Shown here: piece by piece, positions 18,813 through 27,509 of the stretch
How positions within the stretch are numbered: position 1 is the first letter of the stretch
Layout: every line of letters begins with the position of its first letter
NCBI GenBank assembly: GCA_020697375.1
Contig: JAJFBJ010000027.1
Location: 1-37,668, forward strand
Length of the DNA: 37,668 bases
Origin: Nitrospira sp.
Lineage (GTDB): Bacteria > Nitrospirota > Nitrospiria > Nitrospirales > Nitrospiraceae
Direction of reading: 5' to 3'
Notes under the pieces: generated by a model
Seen by the model: the letters and a program-made list of their open reading frames with translations, nothing else
Databases searched by the model: none
Told to the model about the DNA's origin: nothing
Program-made: the position numbers and the translations under genes

Positions 18813-19496
18813 ATGCCATCCCGATGTGACGATCCTTCTGTCGCGCAAGGTCTCTTCCGAACGGGTGAGCCGCGGTCGACGATTCACGCGGCAGAGAGGC
18901 CGCCGAGGCTGTCCTATTCCCTCACGGTTGGAATTTTGCTCTCGGTTCTCTTTCCGGCCATGGTCCTGAGCCAACCACGAACGGATGGACCGGTCTCCCC
19001 GTCCCATACGGTCGCCCAACCGGGGCGGACGCCTTCCTCCTACATCGGGTCAGTCATGGCGCTGCTCGCCACGTTTGAAGATGCGGGCGTGCTGCCGCCA
19101 GAAGGAACGCCTCAGGCCAATGGCATCATCAAAGCCGTCATTCAATTTCAGTCGGCGTTCTTGAAAAGCAACCATCCTGCGGTCCGGCAGTTTTTCGCAC
19201 ACGCGCATCGCGCGAAGTTCGGAGCTCGCGCCGATGAAGTCGAAGCCTCCTTTCGACAGAGCGGCTGGTCGGGAAAGACTTTTGCGGCCATCGTCGAGAC
19301 CGGGCAAACCATGAACGACTGGAGCGCCGCCGGTCTCCGTGAAGGCTTTCAGGAGTTCAATATCGGCAAGCCTGATTTCGACGTCCTCGTGCGGTTATAT
19401 CAAGACAGCTCCGCCGCGTTGTCCACCCAGGGCAGGACGTTCCAAGAAGTCTACGCCCAGCGCCGCCGGGAGATGCCCGGCGCCACATCGGAGTGA
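18813..19496 (+). CDS. Hypothetical exported protein
   Basis: About 227 residues. After a long polar N-terminus comes a signal-peptide-like helix (LSYSLTVGILLSVLFPAMVLSQ, positions ~37-57), then a mature, mostly helical domain without cysteines (SVMALLATFEDAGVLPPEG; IIKAVIQFQSAFLKSNHPAVRQFF; TFQEVYAQRRREM). No recognised family; likely periplasmic. The frame is open from 18771, but a consensus -10 element at 18800 argues that the upstream ATG is not transcribed with it. No Shine-Dalgarno supports any start. It is followed 66 bases on by the RAM-domain gene. Confidence 0.7.
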   Translation: MPSRCDDPSVAQGLFRTGEPRSTIHAAERPPRLSYSLTVGILLSVLFPAMVLSQPRTDGPVSPSHTVAQPGRTPSSYIGSVMALLATFEDAGVLPPEGTPQANGIIKAVIQFQSAFLKSNHPAVRQFFAHAHRAKFGARADEVEASFRQSGWSGKTFAAIVETGQTMNDWSAAGLREGFQEFNIGKPDFDVLVRLYQDSSAALSTQGRTFQEVYAQRRREMPGATSE

Positions 19497-19562
19497 CCTC
19501 CCCCGTGCAGATCGGCATCAGCGACATCAACCCCAGTTCTTTTCACGACAGCCAGAGGAGGC

Positions 19563-19802
19563 ATGATGGCCACGAAAGCGTACATTCTCATCAAGGTCAA
19601 GGCAGGAAAAGGCAAGTCGGTCCTCACCGCGCTGAAGAGTATTGCCGGCGTCGAGCAAATTCACGCCTGCTTCGGCCAGCCGGATATTTTCGTATTTATC
19701 AATGTGGCGGATGAACGGGCGCTGTCGGATGTCGTGATCACGCGCATTCACGCTATCGAAGGGGTGGAAGAAACGGATACGCATATCGTCGCGGAAACCT
19801 GA
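19563..19802 (+). CDS. Stand-alone Lrp/AsnC-type RAM domain protein
   Basis: A 79-residue protein that consists only of the ligand-binding (RAM, AsnC-type) half of an Lrp regulator: beta strand KAYILIKVKAGKG, helix, GVEQIHACFGQPDIFVFI strands, then a helix and VVITRIHAIEGVEETDTHIV. There is no DNA-binding helix-turn-helix. Such proteins form multimers that bind amino acids or other small effectors and can modify full-length Lrp proteins. GAGGAGG lies just before the ATG; a second ATG follows immediately. The likely terminator is at 19859-19888. Confidence 0.88.
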   Translation: MMATKAYILIKVKAGKGKSVLTALKSIAGVEQIHACFGQPDIFVFINVADERALSDVVITRIHAIEGVEETDTHIVAET

Positions 19803-19858
19803 TAGATTACGGAACAACTCGACTTTCGCTCAAGGGCCAAAGGTATTCTTACCGGCCC

Positions 19859-19888
19859 GCCCTGAGCCTGCCAAGACAGGGCTCTTTT
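19859..19888 (+). terminator. Candidate intrinsic terminator after the RAM-domain gene
   Basis: GCCCTG (19859-19864) and CAGGGC (19877-19882) form a 6-pair stem followed by TCTTTT. It lies 57 bases past the RAM-domain stop and before the convergent oxidoreductase gene. The stem is short and the loop long (12 bases), so moderate confidence. Confidence 0.45.
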
Positions 19889-19960
19889 CCCATGGCTGTA
19901 CGTGAAGCAGTTGAGCGACGCGAGAATGCTGCCGGCGGACCTTTTCAGCATCCTGCTGAG

Positions 19961-20950
19961 TCAGGCGTAATCGACCGGCACAACACGTCCTCCCTGTTGC
20001 GCGGAGGCGTAGCAGGCTTCGGCGATTTCAATTGCGCGCTTGCCGTCTTCAATCGTCACCGCCGGCGGCAGGCCCTCCCGCACCGATCGCACAAACGCGC
20101 GCAGCGTGCCGAGCACGGTCGGCTCGGTGGCGATCGGCCATTCCCCCGCGCCAGGTCCCGCGGAAATTTGCACCACTCGCCGCCGGAACCAATCCGCCGA
20201 CAACTGCCCCTCGGTCCCGATCAGTTCAACTCGTCCAATCCGTCCAGACGAGACTCGGGACACGTCCAAGAGGCACATGAGCCCTTGGTTGGTCACGATC
20301 CGGCCGACGACCCGGCGCTCCGCTCCATTCGGAGGGACCACATCCATGTTGCAGGACACCGCGTAGACGTCATCTCCCGTTAACACTCGAACCAGGTCCA
20401 ACAGATGGACACCGGTTTCAAGCAAACATCCGCGTCCGCCGAACCCCCGGGTCTGTTCACTGTCCCCGTTCGGTTCCATGCGACTGGCCAAGCTGAGGTA
20501 TTGGAGTGTACCGATCTGGGACTGCCGCTCACGAAGCGCGGCCAGCGCGGCATCGAACCGTAAGGTCTGCGCCGTCATCATGACTTGCCCGGTCTGTTGC
20601 GCCTCTCGAGCGATCCCGCGCGCCTCTTCCGCCGTAATTGCCAGCGGTTTTTCAATCAACAGTGGTTTCTTCGCGCGCGCGACGGCGGTACAAATTTCGC
20701 GATTGAGCACCGGCGGCGTAACCACCACCACGGCCTGCACCCGAGGGTCGGCGATCAATTGGTGATAGTCGGGATAGCAAGGTACTTCTGGAGCTGATGC
20801 AGGCCCGTTCCCTTCGCCTCCCCGCCTGCGACTGACGGCCACCAACCGGGCGTCCGGAAGATCGGTAAGAAGGTGTCTGGCATAGCGGCTGCCGTGCCGG
20901 CCGAGACCGATCAGTCCGATCCCAAGGGGTGCGAATGGTTCGTAAGTCAT
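19961..20950 (-). CDS. Gfo/Idh/MocA-family NAD(P)-dependent oxidoreductase
   Basis: 329 residues. The N-terminal Rossmann fold opens with IGLIGLGRHGSRYA (GxGxxG-type dinucleotide-binding loop) and continues with the family signature VVVTPPVLN and the EKPLAITAEEA motif, whose Lys is catalytic. The C-terminal alpha/beta domain includes GCLLETGVHLLDLV, with the conserved Gly-His-D pattern for substrate binding. Members oxidise or reduce sugars, inositols or similar polyols; the substrate cannot be told. ATG 20950 follows GGAG with 5-base spacing. The gene stands alone. Confidence 0.92.
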   Translation of the reverse strand: MTYEPFAPLGIGLIGLGRHGSRYARHLLTDLPDARLVAVSRRRGGEGNGPASAPEVPCYPDYHQLIADPRVQAVVVVTPPVLNREICTAVARAKKPLLIEKPLAITAEEARGIAREAQQTGQVMMTAQTLRFDAALAALRERQSQIGTLQYLSLASRMEPNGDSEQTRGFGGRGCLLETGVHLLDLVRVLTGDDVYAVSCNMDVVPPNGAERRVVGRIVTNQGLMCLLDVSRVSSGRIGRVELIGTEGQLSADWFRRRVVQISAGPGAGEWPIATEPTVLGTLRAFVRSVREGLPPAVTIEDGKRAIEIAEACYASAQQGGRVVPVDYA

Positions 20951-21021
20951 CTTCTCCGACGCACTTTACCGGGCAGGCGGGGAAGGGTCAATATTGCAGC
21001 GGAACCCGGCTGCCGTTTCGA

Positions 21022-21051
21022 TTGACAACGCTCAAATGGGCTCCCTATAGT
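21022..21051 (+). promoter_or_regulatory. Strong sigma-70-type promoter for the dienelactone hydrolase-like gene
   Basis: Perfect -35 TTGACA (21022-21027), 18-base spacer and -10 TATAGT (21046-21051, 5 of 6 consensus). Transcription would start near 21058, 60 bases before the ATG at 21118. Confidence 0.6.
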
Positions 21052-21117
21052 ACCTGAATAGTGCCCGCCGGACAGCGGTTGGGACACAGTACCAATCGAG
21101 AAAGGACTTCATCGTCT

Positions 21118-21909
21118 ATGACTACACAGGTCCCGCCCTTTTCACTCCAGCAAATCGGTATCGGTACGGCGCGCTTTCCCAGCGGAGCAGCGATTCCCAC
21201 AGCGACAGACGCCATGGTGGATCCGTATATCAAGACGCGGGTGACCAAAGACGTGCAAGTGGAATGCATGGAATTCTGGCCGCAGGATAGGACCGCCTAT
21301 CCCGGCATCGTGCTGTTGCATGACTGGTGGGGCATGAATTCCCAGATCACGGATCTCGGGGCCAGATTGGCCTGTGAAGGTTACGGGGTGATCATTCCAA
21401 AGTTGTACGGTCGGATCGGCGGCATGGTGACGGCCAATGCCGAAGTGGCGGACGCGCTCATGGCCAAATGTAACGAGCCACTCCTGCTGCAGGACATCAA
21501 TTCCTGCTGCGAATACCTGAACACCAGCGAACACGTCAAACGCAATATTCATGGTGTGGTCGGCTTCGGCATGGGAGCCTCCCTTGCTATCCGCTTCGCC
21601 TGCCAGCGCAAACGGCTGCGCGCCGCCGTCGCCTACTACGGAAAAGTCACCGCCCCCGAGCTGCTCACAAATATGCTGAGTCCCCTGCTCTATCATCAGG
21701 CAGAACAGGATACCTGGGCCACACAGCAGGATGTCGACCATCTTCGAAATGCAGCGAACGAGGGGAAGCGGATCGAAATCAAAACCTACCCGGGCGCTGC
21801 TCGCGCATTTGCCGACGAGACGCGTCCGGCGGGATACGACGCCACGGCTTCGGCTCAAGCCTGGGATGCTACCGTGACATTTCTCAAAACATCATTTCAG
21901 GGAACATAA
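21118..21909 (+). CDS. Dienelactone hydrolase-fold protein lacking catalytic Cys and His
   Basis: 263 residues. The fold is clear: HDWWGMNSQI after the strand GIVLLHDWW (hallmark of the DLH family), the nucleophile elbow region GVVGFGMGASLAI, a conserved Asp in AEQDTWAT, and YPGAARAFADETRPAGYDA near the end. In active dienelactone hydrolases the elbow is G-x-C-x-G and the His lies in an AGHxF motif; here those positions read Gly and Arg. Only the Asp of the triad is kept. Thus hydrolysis is unlikely by the known mechanism. ATG 21118 is chosen because GAAAGGA precedes it and the upstream extension lies over the promoter. Confidence 0.85.
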   Translation: MTTQVPPFSLQQIGIGTARFPSGAAIPTATDAMVDPYIKTRVTKDVQVECMEFWPQDRTAYPGIVLLHDWWGMNSQITDLGARLACEGYGVIIPKLYGRIGGMVTANAEVADALMAKCNEPLLLQDINSCCEYLNTSEHVKRNIHGVVGFGMGASLAIRFACQRKRLRAAVAYYGKVTAPELLTNMLSPLLYHQAEQDTWATQQDVDHLRNAANEGKRIEIKTYPGAARAFADETRPAGYDATASAQAWDATVTFLKTSFQGT

Positions 21910-22020
21910 TGACGTCGCGGTGAACGTCCCCGGCGTCCGCGAGGCCTGTTCGGCCACCGCTCGCCGTCCGACAAAGTCCTTTCCCTACCTTTTCTTCACA
22001 TAGAGGAAGCGGTGTCAGTC

Positions 22021-23040
22021 ATGCCGAACCATGCAGTCCGGACGCTTTTTCTTTTCTTTTCCTTCTGTGTCGTCACTTGGATCGCCTGCGGGATCGCATT
22101 GGGAGCAAATGATTCCACGCCCCTGGAGCGGCCGGCGCTTGTCGATCGGTTGCCGTCCTTTCCGGAGATCGTGCGGGCCAACGCCTCCAAGCTGGCTTCC
22201 CTTCCGGGACAGGAAGACCCCGTCACATTCTTCAACAGTGTGCTCGGTCCAGCGCTCGGATTGAATGATGCGGCCATGACCGTCATGGCCAAAGGGCTGT
22301 CTCCGACCATGACGAAAGAACTCATGATCGATGAGCTTAAACAGACGGCCTCCAAACTCGTGCAGGGACTGGCCGCCTGGCAAGTGGCACAGGCCGCCCG
22401 GGAACTCGGTCCTTCTACGAGCGCCGACCAACAAGAGCAGTTCCAACGACAGATCGAGACTCAGATGGATTGGTTGATTGAAGGTACTCCGCTGGAACCG
22501 CCCCTGCGGCAGCTACTGGCGCTCTCCAAAGCGTTGCAGCCACGGGAACCTTCCACGGATGCCGTGACTGATCCGGCCCGCACTGGCGAAGCGACAGACC
22601 AACTGGCTGCAGAGGCGGCCGTGATTGAGACGTGGGCAGTTCAGACCGTGCATCGCGAGTGGTTCAAAATGTTCAACTGGAAAGATCAAGTGCGCCAGCA
22701 GCGGGGCCTCGCCCGGTTGTGCGGCACGTGGCAATGGTCGATTCACAACCATCAGAACCACCGCGAGGAAAAGACGGCCGTCATTTTCGCGCCACCGGGA
22801 ATCGCTTCGCCGACCAGTCCGGCGGAAATCATCGTGCTCGGCGACAGCCTGTACTTGCGATGGGAAACCAAAGCCGGCGTCCAGGAAGACAGTCTATTGT
22901 TTTCAGGGGAAGGGCAGCGACTGGAAGGGACATTCGTCAATACAGCGGGCGGCTGGGGCTCCATCACCGGCAAACGTACCGCGGCCTGTTTTCCCAAAAC
23001 GGGAGACAAACCCGCTGCCGGACAGCGCCGCCGTCACTGA
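22021..23040 (+). CDS. Hypothetical exported protein
   Basis: 339 residues. A Sec signal peptide (VRTLFLFFSFCVVTWIACGIALG) is followed by a helical middle region with long amphipathic helices (ELMIDELKQTASKLVQGLA; GPSTSADQQEQFQRQIETQ) and a C-terminal beta-rich domain beginning LCGTWQWSI and ending GSITGKRTAAC that resembles a lipocalin-like or extracytoplasmic binding fold, though no named family is recognised. ATG 22021 with GAGGAAG upstream; GTG 22012 is too close to that site. It overlaps the convergent DUF423 gene by 7 bases. Confidence 0.8.
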   Translation: MPNHAVRTLFLFFSFCVVTWIACGIALGANDSTPLERPALVDRLPSFPEIVRANASKLASLPGQEDPVTFFNSVLGPALGLNDAAMTVMAKGLSPTMTKELMIDELKQTASKLVQGLAAWQVAQAARELGPSTSADQQEQFQRQIETQMDWLIEGTPLEPPLRQLLALSKALQPREPSTDAVTDPARTGEATDQLAAEAAVIETWAVQTVHREWFKMFNWKDQVRQQRGLARLCGTWQWSIHNHQNHREEKTAVIFAPPGIASPTSPAEIIVLGDSLYLRWETKAGVQEDSLLFSGEGQRLEGTFVNTAGGWGSITGKRTAACFPKTGDKPAAGQRRRH

Positions 23041-23426
23041 TCGCGTCCGGATCGCCACGCCGTCCAGGCGACACAGAGCCATCCGCCGATGAACGACAGG
23101 CCGCCCAACGGAGTCAGCGCGCCCATCCATTTGATTCCGGCCAGCGCCACGAGATACAGGCTGCCGCTGAATAGCAGTATCCCGATGCAAAACAGCCAGC
23201 CGGCTTTGGCCGCCGATCGACTATTGGTTTCGCGCAACAACCAGGCTACGATAAACAGGCCGAGCGCGTGGTACATTTGGTAGCGCGCCGCCGTGTCGAA
23301 TACCGCAAGCATGGACGGGTCCAGAATCGATTTGAGTGCATGGGCGCCGAAGGCGCCGGCTGCCACTGATGTGGAGGCAAACCCCGCGCCCAACATGGCG
23401 AACTTGAACGACTGAGGATGAGCCAT
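23034..23426 (-). CDS. DUF423 family inner-membrane protein
   Basis: 130 residues with four transmembrane helices. The DUF423 signature is clear: GAGFASTSVAAGAFGAHAL after the start, TAARYQMYHALGLFI in the middle, and LFSGSLYLVALAG...LTPLGGLSFIGGW towards the end. Function is unknown in all bacteria. I start at ATG 23426 (cGGAGaacgatATG) rather than GTG 23447. The last 7 bases overlap the end of the exported protein gene on the other strand. Confidence 0.92.
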   Translation of the reverse strand: MAHPQSFKFAMLGAGFASTSVAAGAFGAHALKSILDPSMLAVFDTAARYQMYHALGLFIVAWLLRETNSRSAAKAGWLFCIGILLFSGSLYLVALAGIKWMGALTPLGGLSFIGGWLCVAWTAWRSGRDQ

Positions 23427-23498
23427 ATCGTTCTCCGGAACAACCACTGATCATGGTACGAGCAAGGCGGGCGATTGTACCATGAGCGCGACGGTGAA

Positions 23499-24065
23499 AT
23501 GAGCAAGCCGATGCCGCTTGAATGTCCTCGTTGTCTGCTATCCAATCCTGAGGCCGTCCAGTTCTGTGAATGCGGGTATGACTTTACGCCGCACTTTCAG
23601 GGCTTCCCGATGAAGCCGGCCGCTGAAGCCTCTCCGCGCAAACGTCTATTTTCGGAAGAAATGGGGCGTGGCAGTTTTCTGCTCGGTATCTTCCTGATCT
23701 GGCTGGCTCTTTCCGTCGGGGAACTCTATCGTATTCGTATCGAACTGCCGCGTCGTCCCAAGTCAGAACTGGCGCTCAGCAGTCTCATGGTCGGCATGAC
23801 GGATCTCGCCGGCGCACTCGTCGTCGGAGCGATCGGCTGGGCTTGTGTCTGGATAGCGCTGGCGACGCAAAGCAAGCGCGACGGCAGCCTCTGTCCAAAG
23901 CGCACTACATTCATCGTGACATTGATTGCGGCCGCTGTGCTCTTCGTCACGAGAACGATCGAACCAAGTGTCCTCGTCCAGCATGTCATGCAGATTGTGT
24001 TCATCCTGGCCATCGCCATCGCTTCCTACTACGCGGGCTGCCGGAACTGGCTGGGCAAATGGTAG
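23499..24065 (+). CDS. Zinc-ribbon membrane protein
   Basis: 188 residues. An N-terminal zinc-ribbon has two Cys pairs (ECPRCLLSNPEAVQFCECGYDF), which would bind one zinc in the cytoplasm. It is followed by four transmembrane helices (FLLGIFLIWLALSVG; LAGALVVGAIGWACVWIAL; FIVTLIAAAVLFVT; QIVFILAIAIASYYAG). The layout resembles zinc-ribbon membrane proteins annotated as hypothetical. Start ATG 23499 is supported by position of the ribbon; the frame is open to 23475. Start regions of this gene and the DUF423 gene are 72 bases apart and diverge. Confidence 0.75.
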   Translation: MSKPMPLECPRCLLSNPEAVQFCECGYDFTPHFQGFPMKPAAEASPRKRLFSEEMGRGSFLLGIFLIWLALSVGELYRIRIELPRRPKSELALSSLMVGMTDLAGALVVGAIGWACVWIALATQSKRDGSLCPKRTTFIVTLIAAAVLFVTRTIEPSVLVQHVMQIVFILAIAIASYYAGCRNWLGKW

Positions 24066-24175
24066 CCGCACGGAAAGCATCCGGCTTATACGCAGGTCCA
24101 TTGTGGATGAAAATGAAGAGTCGGAAGGTAAGAGAGATGCAGGAGAAGAGGAGGCCGCCTGAATGAGGCGCCCTG

Positions 24176-24676
24176 TTATTCTTTGCAGAAATACAGATAG
24201 AAGTCCGCAAACTCTTCCGCGTCGATGGCAAGGTTCAGCCGTTTGGTCGTATACCCTTGCAATAACACCCATTCCGCCGCGGCCTTCGCCAATTGATCTT
24301 CTTTCACGCCGTGGGTACTCCACAGATTGACCGCGCCGGAACTCAATAGGACGGTGATTGTCTGCAATGAAGGCCCGTAGCTGAACTTGAATTCATAGCC
24401 TCCTCGAAACAACAGCATCACGCCTTCCCTGGACCGAAATCCACGATGCCCGCAGATGGCACAGACCAATCCTTCCAAGCCGGTTCGAGGATCATCGCCA
24501 GAGATTTCTCCTTTGAGACGGCCGGCGCATTTGTTGATCGGACAAAACGGAGCGGATGAACCGCTTGACGAAGCGGATGCTGGAGCCGAAAGCAATGGCG
24601 CCGGCATCTGCAGCTGATCCCAATCTTCCGTACGGTCACTGCCTTGCGGAATCATCCTTTCGGTGCGACGTGCCAT
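24176..24676 (-). CDS. Hypothetical protein with two Cys pairs
   Basis: 166 residues. A polar N-terminus (RRTERMIPQGSDRTEDW) is followed by a Ser/Ala/Pro-rich linker and a putative zinc site formed by C-x4-C (FCPINKC) and C-x2-C (LVCAICGHRGF). A beta-rich stretch (GVMLLFRGGYEFKFSYG) and a helical end finish the protein. ATG 24676 is supported by AGGAG eight bases upstream, whereas the longer frame (to 24763) has no site. Not recognised as a named family. It is convergent with the zinc-ribbon membrane protein. Confidence 0.7.
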   Translation of the reverse strand: MARRTERMIPQGSDRTEDWDQLQMPAPLLSAPASASSSGSSAPFCPINKCAGRLKGEISGDDPRTGLEGLVCAICGHRGFRSREGVMLLFRGGYEFKFSYGPSLQTITVLLSSGAVNLWSTHGVKEDQLAKAAAEWVLLQGYTTKRLNLAIDAEEFADFYLYFCKE

Positions 24677-25009
24677 CCTTGGATCTCCTGCTGCTGATGA
24701 TGAGAATTGATCTGCGAATATGGAGCGCTGTAGGAAGAACATTCGAGAGTTGCTGTCGCGCATATGAAGGATGATTCAGATCTCTCCGGCGAACTGTTGC
24801 AAGTATACCAGACGGCTGAATCGCTCACGTGATCCGAACCATCTTCCATCGATCTTTAGGATTTCGAAGAAGGGAAAACACCTAGTTCGGTGGGATAGGA
24901 GATGATGACCTAATGAATCCGTCTTCCGACATGGCGGGAGACGGGACTGTGAAGAAAATGCTGCCGTCAAAAGAGACGCGCCGGCGTGAGGGAATCCGAA
25001 AGCGTGTGT

Positions 25010-25192
25010 TCAATAATCATGTGGGCCGATACCTTCTTGTTTCGCGCATGCGGGACAGTAATACATTGCCGCCGTCCATATGGTCCACAATCCCTCTTCC
25101 GAAGCGCCCGCAGCTTTCTGCCCGCATTCGAAGCAGAATGCATTCCAATACTTTTTTACCAATGTCGAGGCTTTCAAGTGTTGAACTGGCAT
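25010..25192 (-). CDS. 60-aa zinc-ribbon-like small protein
   Basis: Two Cys pairs spaced as in a treble-clef or ribbon: CFECG and CPAC, with an Ala/Trp-rich segment between them. The start ATG 25192 has a weak AAAGGG about 10 bases upstream. Overlapping frames on the plus strand (24913-25299) have no Cys pattern and look random. Function unknown; small metal-binding domain or toxin/antidote partner are possible. It sits about 330 bases upstream of the gene at 24176-24676 on the same strand. Confidence 0.5.
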   Translation of the reverse strand: MPVQHLKASTLVKKYWNAFCFECGQKAAGASEEGLWTIWTAAMYYCPACAKQEGIGPHDY

Positions 25193-25374
25193 CTGAAGAC
25201 TACCCTTTCAGCGACGTTCTGAATCCATCTTCTAAACATTTGCCCGCAACAGGTCGACGGATGACATTTCTCTCTGTTACGTCTTTACTCGAACTCTAGC
25301 ACGCCAATTGTTCCCGCCGAAGAGATTTGCGAATCTCTCATTGCTTATAGACCAGGGCGACAGGTGTCTCGAAC

Positions 25375-26349
25375 CTATTGGCCGGCCGCTTGTGCGCGAT
25401 TGACGTGCACAATGTCGATGTCGGCCATGACTCCGTAGTGATCGGACGGCCAGAGGGGGCTCCCATCGGATAACTGTCCCGGGCGATCGAGCACAATGTG
25501 GCTGGATCGGACTCTGGCGGTCGATTCTCGGCCGTTCAGGAGCAAAATGAAATCCACGCGCCGGGAGACGGTGGAGTCAGGTGCTTCAATACGCTGCCAT
25601 ACGGTGGGTCCCTGCGCCTCGGGGTTGGCGATTCGGAAGGCATCGACGAAGCCGCCTTCGTCTCTGAGCCCGCTGAGTAGGTTCGAGGTCTCGGCTGTGT
25701 TGAAGTCACCCACCAGGACGGAAGGACCAGCGCCGATCCGGTCTCGCACGATTTCGCCGATCCGCTCTACCTGGCAGTCGTCTCCGCGAGCCGTATGTGT
25801 CGAGAACAGTTGAAGCGGTCCCCACGGCGTCGTAAGTTCGGCGCGCAACAGAATACGCCGGTCGATCCAGCTGTTGCAGCGCGGCAACTCATACACCTGG
25901 GACGCCACGATGGGGAAGCGGCTCAGGATGGCGGAGCCCTCCTTGAATCCCAGCAGGCCGACGACCAGTCGGTCAAGGGGCCACGGGCCGAACAGATGAT
26001 CCGTGGCCGGCGCGAAGACGACGTGGAAGCCGAGCGCGCGGGCAAGGCGCTCCGGCACATTGCCATGCCTGCGGCTCTCAGACGCCTCTTGCACCGCAAC
26101 GATGTCAGGATCGAGGGTCTGGAGTTCGCGAATCGCTATCTCCATCCGCTCTTCAAGATGGGTGTGGCCGTCGAGAAATCCTGAGCCCGCCCCGTCGTGC
26201 AGGAGATTGTAGGTGACGACGCGCAACGGCCGGGCGCCGTCTTCCACAGCGGCCGACGCCTGCCCATTCGAGAGACTAATCAGAACGCCAGCCACGAACA
26301 GCGTCGATAGGAGGATACGGGCAGTCATGCCGCGGCCTGAGGCGACCAT
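25375..26349 (-). CDS. Exported endonuclease/exonuclease/phosphatase family protein
   Basis: About 324 residues. A signal peptide (LLSTLFVAGVLISLSNGQASA) is followed by the EEP metal-dependent phosphoesterase fold. Key motifs in order: RVVTYNLLHD (Asn), DIVAVQEASES (catalytic Glu), FSTHTARGDD, VLVGDFNTAE (Asp/Asn), and the C-terminal SDHYGVMADI (Asp-His). Targets in this family include DNA, RNA, phospholipids and phosphoinositides, so the substrate is open. The frame runs back to 27075, but that part is antisense to the beta-barrel gene; the start is taken at ATG 26349, or 26328. The divergent partner begins 90 bases away. Confidence 0.9.
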   Translation of the reverse strand: MVASGRGMTARILLSTLFVAGVLISLSNGQASAAVEDGARPLRVVTYNLLHDGAGSGFLDGHTHLEERMEIAIRELQTLDPDIVAVQEASESRRHGNVPERLARALGFHVVFAPATDHLFGPWPLDRLVVGLLGFKEGSAILSRFPIVASQVYELPRCNSWIDRRILLRAELTTPWGPLQLFSTHTARGDDCQVERIGEIVRDRIGAGPSVLVGDFNTAETSNLLSGLRDEGGFVDAFRIANPEAQGPTVWQRIEAPDSTVSRRVDFILLLNGRESTARVRSSHIVLDRPGQLSDGSPLWPSDHYGVMADIDIVHVNRAQAAGQ

Positions 26350-26439
26350 AAGTTTACTCGCTTGTGGCAAGGGAGAAGAATGCGGTATGAAGCATAATCC
26401 GAGATCCGGACCGTTCACAATAACGTCACGAAAGCCGTC

Positions 26440-27018
26440 ATGCCTCGCTCCGCTTTCATTCACTCCCTGTGGCTCTGTGCTTGGATTCTGTTGGGCCTCT
26501 CCATGGCCGCTCGCGCCGAGGCGGAGGTGAAGGACCTGACAACAGATCAATGGTCCAGCGGGGTGGGTATGGGCTTTGTTGGGAATACGCCTGACGGAGC
26601 CGCGGAGTTTGCGGTCAATGGCCATGCCGACTATTTCGTCGCGGAGCGGTTCTCCATCGGTGCGTTGGCTCAGTATGCCGGTGCAGGGAACGACTTTCTG
26701 TTCGGCCTGTCGGCTCAGGCGAGATATTGGTGGGACATCCCGGGGACTGACTCCCTGGCCAAGCTCGTGTTGCAGGGTGGAGTCGGCTTTGTCCGCGCCG
26801 GCATCAAGGATACCGACAGTAGAACCGCCGACACGTACGGCTCCTTCTTGATCCCGGTGGGCATCGGAATCGACTACGCCGTCACGAAGCGATTGGCCGC
26901 CACGGCCGATTTCCTGCTCAACTTTACGTCGCTCGGTGAAACGGTCCACACGGGTGGCCGGGAGTTCGATCTCCACACCAACGTGATGCCCGCGTTGTAT
27001 CTCGGCATCCGTTTCTAG
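26440..27018 (+). CDS. Outer-membrane beta-barrel protein
   Basis: 192 residues. The Sec signal peptide ends with AARAEAE. The mature protein is Gly/aromatic-rich with alternating residues typical of small barrels (GVGMGFVG..., FAVNGHADYFVAERFSIGALAQYAG, ARYWWDIPG, and PVGIGIDYAVTKRLAATADF). It ends LYLGIRF: the terminal Phe is the standard outer-membrane assembly signal. About eight strands are expected. It is divergent from the EEP gene, sharing the 90-base intergenic region. Confidence 0.85.
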   Translation: MPRSAFIHSLWLCAWILLGLSMAARAEAEVKDLTTDQWSSGVGMGFVGNTPDGAAEFAVNGHADYFVAERFSIGALAQYAGAGNDFLFGLSAQARYWWDIPGTDSLAKLVLQGGVGFVRAGIKDTDSRTADTYGSFLIPVGIGIDYAVTKRLAATADFLLNFTSLGETVHTGGREFDLHTNVMPALYLGIRF

Positions 27019-27509
27019 CGGGTTCGATCCCGATGGGTCTGTCTCATGCCTTAGATCTGCCCCTGCCCGGCACATTAGTCCCCGCTACATCCCCATCTCA
27101 TAAGATGCTTTCCATAATAATGCCTTCGTTTATGCAGCTGAGCTGTTGTTCATTCGTTTTTTCATTCTTTATTCCTCGTAGGCCAAGCCCTTGCTCTCTG
27201 GCTACTATCTGCTGTTCGACCAACCCACATTGGCATTGTTGTCGGCTGTCAAAGCTGAGACGTTCCCAGGCCCTCAAGTAGCCGGCATGGAAGCTATTCC
27301 CTCCAGGTTGTGCCGTCAAACTATACTGAGTTGTTCTCAGATTTCAGGTCTGCGAAAATAGGAATTATCACGGCCGAGGGCGTAGCGGGAGCCCTTCCTC
27401 TCCTGATCCTAAGCAGTTCCCGCATATAGGACATCCGCAAAAAAGCCGTGGAAACTCTGTTGGGACTGACCTGGGAAAATACAATGGCGAACTAGTCGGA
27501 GGAAGGAGC
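27019..27509. other. Gene-free stretch upstream of the GAF histidine kinase
   Basis: No supported gene is visible. It contains the terminator/promoter space between the beta-barrel gene and the kinase gene (ribosome binding site GGAGGAAGGAG at the end). The sequence GGTTCGATCCC at about 27023 looks like a tRNA T-loop but no tRNA can be folded around it. No clear hairpin terminator recognised. Confidence 0.4.

Noticed and set aside
27020..27035. tRNA-like T-loop sequence GGTTCGATCCC
   Set aside because: No acceptor, D-arm or anticodon arm can be folded around it, and it overlaps the end of the beta-barrel gene.
26350..27075. N-terminal extension of the EEP phosphatase frame (up to 566 codons)
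   Set aside because: This part is antisense to the beta-barrel gene and lacks a signal peptide; the real signal peptide begins at 26349 or 26328.
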